From contig NW_020653945.1 of the NCBI RefSeq assembly GCF_003589595.1, positions 8,344,803-8,408,802 on the forward strand: 64,000 nucleotides of DNA, read 5' to 3'. Positions 51,501 through 57,500 of this stretch are shown here, one piece after another. Position numbers and translations under genes: made by a program. Below the pieces are notes generated by a model, which saw nothing but the letters and a program-made list of their open reading frames with translations, searched no databases and was not told the DNA's origin. Source of the DNA: Hyposmocoma kahamanoa (lineage: Eukaryota > Arthropoda > Insecta > Lepidoptera > Cosmopterigidae). How positions within the stretch are numbered: the stretch's first letter is position 1; each line of letters opens with the position of its first letter.

Positions 51501-54500
51501 TTCCCAAGTATTATAGGTACATAGGTGGGTATTACATATTATATTTCGGATTACGCATATTGTAACACGATAGTATTATAATATGCGTAATCCGAAAATT
51601 TACGTTTTCGGGGTATAATATCGCTTTCCATATCAAAACAAGAACCATTTTTAATAATATGAAGTGACGGGACGAACAAGTCGTTCGGCTGAGGTAAGTT
51701 ACACGCCTGACCTTAACAGGTGCAGTGCTACTCAGAGCTTTAAATCGCAAAGATCTGAGTGGTACTGCTACTGCGCCCTTCACCCTGAGTCATATATTGA
51801 CAAGTCCCATGTGTCTGTAATTTCACCAGCACCGGAACGCAGTAATGCTGACATTACTGCTTGGTGGCAGAAATAGGAAAGGTGGCATTACTATCCTCGA
51901 CGAACTCTTTCACAAGAAGCTTTATTGCTACTAATCGATCTTTGTATTAATAGGTATAACAAACAAGTAAGAGTAACTTCACAAAAAATATCATGGTAGT
52001 AAAACATATTCAATAAAAATTTCTATTTTGTCGGTTTCCTAAACAAACTACTTTTTGGATTCCTAATTTAGTAAAAAAAAAATCAAATACTCACGTTTTA
52101 GTAAAAGTTGAAAGTGATTTCTACAAGAGCGTTTTCAATTCCGTAGTCGTAAAGCGGTGGCGATCTTTTGCAGACCGTTTAGTCGCCGACTTGTAATCCT
52201 GTGATTGCTTTGCGACCGCCCTAATGACACACTCATCTCCTTCACTAAACTAATGTATCTACCATACTATACATATTAATACTATGTTGATTTGGCGTAT
52301 ACGTATGTTTTGGAGGCAAAACACACGAAGTTAATTGTTAAGAAATACCTATGCCTAATTAAAACGTTTAGTTTGAAGTTTTAGAAAAGAACTTTTCTGA
52401 TTGTTCCTTTCGGGTGTTCTGAGTAGAGCCCCGGAGAGAATATTGTTACTCTGGTACTCATAATACAGAGAAATCCCTAGTTTGATACCAGGTAATTTCT
52501 GTGGTTGTTTTTTTTCATGATAGCAAGTGACGTGACGAACGAGTCGTGAGCCTGGTGTTAAGCGACACGCCTGTCCATAGGAGTTGCAGTGTGACTCAGA
52601 GCTTTAAATCGCAAAGATCTAAGGAACACTGCCACTGCGCCTCTCACCCTGTGACATAAGTTGACAAGTCTCATTGTCTAGAATTTCACCAGCACTCGTT
52701 GTTCAAAACTGGAACTCAGTAATACTCACATTACTGCTTAGCGGTGAAAATGGATAAAGTAGTAAGTAGTACTTCCCTGGACGAGCTCTTTCACAAGGAA
52801 CTATTCTGCTACTAAACTTATTTGGCACACTATTATTATTATTATAAATTTATTTTTCTTACAGTATATATTTTTAAGCAAATTTATTGTCTAATTTTTC
52901 TTCTCATTGATTACTCAGTGTTTGAATCGCAATATTTAAAACGATCCTTAAATAAAACCCTTAAATAAATTACAGAATCTTAAAAACCCTAACTTGTACC
53001 GTAACGTTTGTGCTAAAAATGCTTAGAGAGTAAGCAGTCGGGTTGGAGTGGTGCGCAAATTCGTATCATTTGCGTAAACGCGTATAAGCTCGTTTCGATG
53101 CTGTGGTTGCCTAGGTGTGTGACTGTGAATCCGTTCACACTATGCGAAACCGGTGATAAAAATCGACCTTCCAACCAACCATATTTTGCTTTTTAACTTA
53201 AATATATCCTTTTTTATGTATATTACAGGTTCCATGTTTAAAAGTAAACATAACACTAAGTGATTTACACTAAGTGACATATTTGAGTTAAAAAGCAAAA
53301 TATGGTATTTTGACTTACAACCTTACGTGTGAGGTATTGAAATGCTCCAAACGAAATTTGGTCTAGATTGCATCACTGGGTATATATATACCCATGCATA
53401 TCGTCATGCATATGCATGACGAGCATGACTGTCCCTTAGAGATATACCTGTATATTTATTAAATTATAGCATGGTTTAGAAAATGATCCCTGCCAAACAA
53501 ATTAAAAATTCCTTGTTTTTGTATGGTAAGGAAAAACCATACAGTCTTATACAAGTCTTACAAAAGATACGTTAAATTAACTAACAGACCAGATTATTCC
53601 ATGACATAAGCCTAAATATTAGAAATCTAACCTACTAATTAAAAGAAAATCTAATGTAACCAAGAAGAAAAGGTAGTAGTAAATTTTTTCGTACTTTCAA
53701 ACAAGTTGTCTAATTAACCATTCTGCTGGCAGTATCCGGACGTTATATTATAATTTTTTTCAATAGGTATATTAATTTTCTGACAATTTTCGCGGGAAAG
53801 CGTTATGCGTTAAGCGTTTAACGTAGCCATTTAAAAAAAGAAACAACAGAAGAAAAGGATTGGCGACACCTATCAATAAAAGAAAAAACATATAATAAAT
53901 AATGTCGACAGTTAAACCAGCTGTCAAAAAGGTTTTAGTTTATTTATGGGGTCCTCTGTAAAATATTACATCTCCCACTTTTTATAAGTATGTATTGCTT
54001 GAGCGACATCGTAGCATCTATTTTGTGCACAAAATTGTTATTTTCTAGTTAGTCATGTATATAAATAGGAATTATTTACTTATATAATAAAAAGAACAGC
54101 GAAATATCGATAATTTGTTTTTATTCTTATCTCGATTTAGGATTGCTATACTGTCTGTTGCATATTTTCATATTAGCATGACCTTATGACCGAGTTCATC
54201 GAAGGAAGTACAGTCAAGAGCACGTCAAGTTTGACACTTAAGACTTACATCCAACTCTATGCCGCTCATAAGAACGGTCCAAAGTACAAAGTGTCAAGCT
54301 TGGCGTGCTTTTGACTGTGCTGTTGTTACTTTAAGTATTATTGTCGCCAAGCAGTAATGTGAAATTACACGCACATGTGACTTGTCAACTTATGTCTCAG
54401 GGTGACGGGCATAGTGGCAGTGTCCTTCAGATCTTTGTGAAATAAAGTTCTGAGTCACGCTGCAAGCATTATGGACAGGAGAGTCGCTTGGCACCAGGCG

Positions 54501-57500
54501 CACGACTTGTTCGTTTTGTCACTTAGTATCACAAAAAAATAGCATATTTTTAGTTCCAAAGGTTTTCAATCTTAGAAATTGAAATTCCACTCGTGTGTAC
54601 ACTACACACATCTGTAATGACATAATACGCAGGTTCCGCGGGTAGCTACCAAGAAGCAGACTTAATCGGTTATGGCGAACCCTCCAAATTACACCTCCAG
54701 AGACACTGGAATCGAACCAAGGACGCGCAGGTCGCCTGGCTTATCATTTAACCACAAATAATTATATTGCAAATGCCATTTCAGCTTTGGCCGGATTTTA
54801 ATATGAGGATTGCCAAAGCAATTAGAATTCGGACTTGTAATTTAGTATACTAAGTTTAGGTCGTGATTCAACATTTGGTTTAGGTCGGTTTTTGATGCCT
54901 AAATGCTTTGATAGCAAAAAAAAAGGTATTCCATGAAACCTAAGTGGGGGATTTTAGCACTAAAGGTATTTTGCAATATTAAAAATTATTTTCTTGGATT
55001 AATTTTTATCCAAGCAAACCGACTCAAAAATATTTTTCTGCGACATAAATCCTCGCGTAAAAACAAAAATTCAACTCCAAACAATTCCCACAAGAACACT
55101 CGTACGCAAACATGTTTATGAACTTTCTAAGGAGTGTATAAATAACGTTCGAACAGAACCAAATTGGAGCGGACCACGGCGGTTGTGGCGGAGGGACGAA
55201 ATGACTTAAGCGCGCCTCCGAGCAAACAGTTCGATCGATGAAAGCACTCTTTGTCTACCGGATACACAAGCCGAATTCGCATCACGTCGTCCAAACCCAA
55301 ATCGAGATAAACAACCTCCCCCTCGGAGAGGTCGTAAGTGGGATCGTTTTACCGGACCATTTTCGTCTTTAACTTGAATTGTTAAGGCCCGTTTTCGGAC
55401 GAACATCCTCGAACAACAATTGAATCAGTTCACGCAGCATCAAATCACTAAACCACTGGGCGGAGCGTACTCGGGCTCCGCCGGGGGACTGCGGGAGAGA
55501 GACGGAGAAAACCCGCTTTTAAGGTGCCGTGTTCGGGTTAAAAAGAGAGAATAGTATTGTCTGGTGAGACGTCTCGAGATGGCAGACGAAATTTAAGTGC
55601 GCTGTGAGAGCTTTTTGTTCGTAACCGACGGCAGCGGCAATAAAAAGAATAGTGTCACTGAGCACCGGGTAGATTGCCTCTCGTTCGCCACTTGACAATT
55701 AAATAAGTGCTCATGAATAACGTTCCTTATGAACACCCGTCATAATAAAATGATTAATGCCAGTCAGAACAGACGCTTTCTATCGATTAATTGTCAGCTA
55801 CTGATAATTAAGATCGGCGTTTAAATTATCATACCATTACCCTTGTCTGCAATGTGTGCATGCATATAATTTATAGGTAGATAGATATCAACGCGTCTTT
55901 AGAACCGAATTCACTTTCAAGTTATTATAATTCGTTGGTTAATTTTGTTAAACTTTTACTTGATGGTAATAATAAATGAGAGGTTATAAATCATCAGATA
56001 GAAGGCGAACAAAACATCTGAACTCCCCCTAATTTACATTTAATAAAATTAAATGATCCATTTAGAGAAATTAATTAATGAGTTGGGCAGTGAAGCGTCT
56101 GCTAACAACCGCGGCTTGCGGCCGCGCTGGCGGGGTTCGGGGCCACACAACGAGGGCGCCCACAAAGGCCGATTACAATAACAGCAATGATAATGCGCAT
56201 CGCAATAACATTCCCTTCGAATTAATAAAAACTCACTCGACGACAATAACCCACCACTTCGGAACTAATCGACAACTCCAGCCAAATTAAATTTTTCAAG
56301 TTCGGGGGAGTATTTTTATTGTTTGTTGATAATTGCGTCGGTATAATACAGATATGGTTTTTTTCTAAATTCATTTAATGAGACAATTCTCGATTATTAC
56401 ATAATTTATTAACTTTTGTGATTAATTATTCAAATGTAAAATATATGGTACTTTTTCAATTGGATATAATATGTACTAACGTACATCTAGCGTGGATTTT
56501 TATATTATAGTGTATCGAAGTTTCATGTTGCTTACACTGTAGTTTAATGTTATTTCGTTTTTACTAATACTAGTTTTATTACATTATGAATTGCAAACTA
56601 TTAAATAGACCTTGTTCGCATGCTGTAATTAAGTTGTTTAGAGCACTACGCGGTTAAATGTAGAAACATCCCTACAGCAATATTGCTTAATTTATATGAA
56701 TTCACCCTTTTCGAGCAAAGCAAAATAAATCAAATTAAGCCACTCGACTACGCTTCGTCGAGCACACGAGTGCCCAAGACGTTTTGTCAAATTTATTATT
56801 TTATTTATTTGTATTTTTTATTACTCCACGCACATTGCTATTGCTGCGTCTTCATTGTCCTCTCTAGTGCTTTGTGACAAATTTGATGACGATTCGGGAC
56901 ATTTGGGGTCATGTAAGGGTTACAGATCTATTGCTTTAGGGTACTTGTAAACGATAGTTTAGAGAATTTTAGACTCGATTGAAGCTCGTAATGTGGCATA
57001 AATCGTTTTTGTGTAATTCCTTGTGGGATTTCAACAACGGTTATCGATTTATTTGAATTGTTAATGGACCGTGAATGCTTTGTTAGATTTCACTGCAAAG
57101 ATTGTAGTTTTTTAGCAGTAAATCATATGTTTGAAATATCAAACAGAGTAGAGTTCTAGTTCATTGCATGAAGTATATCTCTACATAAGAAAAAGTTTAA
57201 ACGAGATTGCGATTCTCTATCTTGCCTTTTACAAATACTAATGATACTAGTCTATTGTAGTGTTGGTATGTCTGTAATATTCCGCGGTTAAAATCAAAGT
57301 CAAATAATCTTTATTTCATAGGTAAGCAAATTATACTGGAAATTGTCATACTGATTGAACTCTACTGCTCATTCGTAAGGCAGAATCCCATGAGAAGAAT
57401 GAGCAAGAAGCTCTTTGTAAATGTACATTTGAATACATTTATCATTACAATTTTTAATTTAAACATCTTAGATCGAGACTACTTGCAAGAGCTAAACGGA

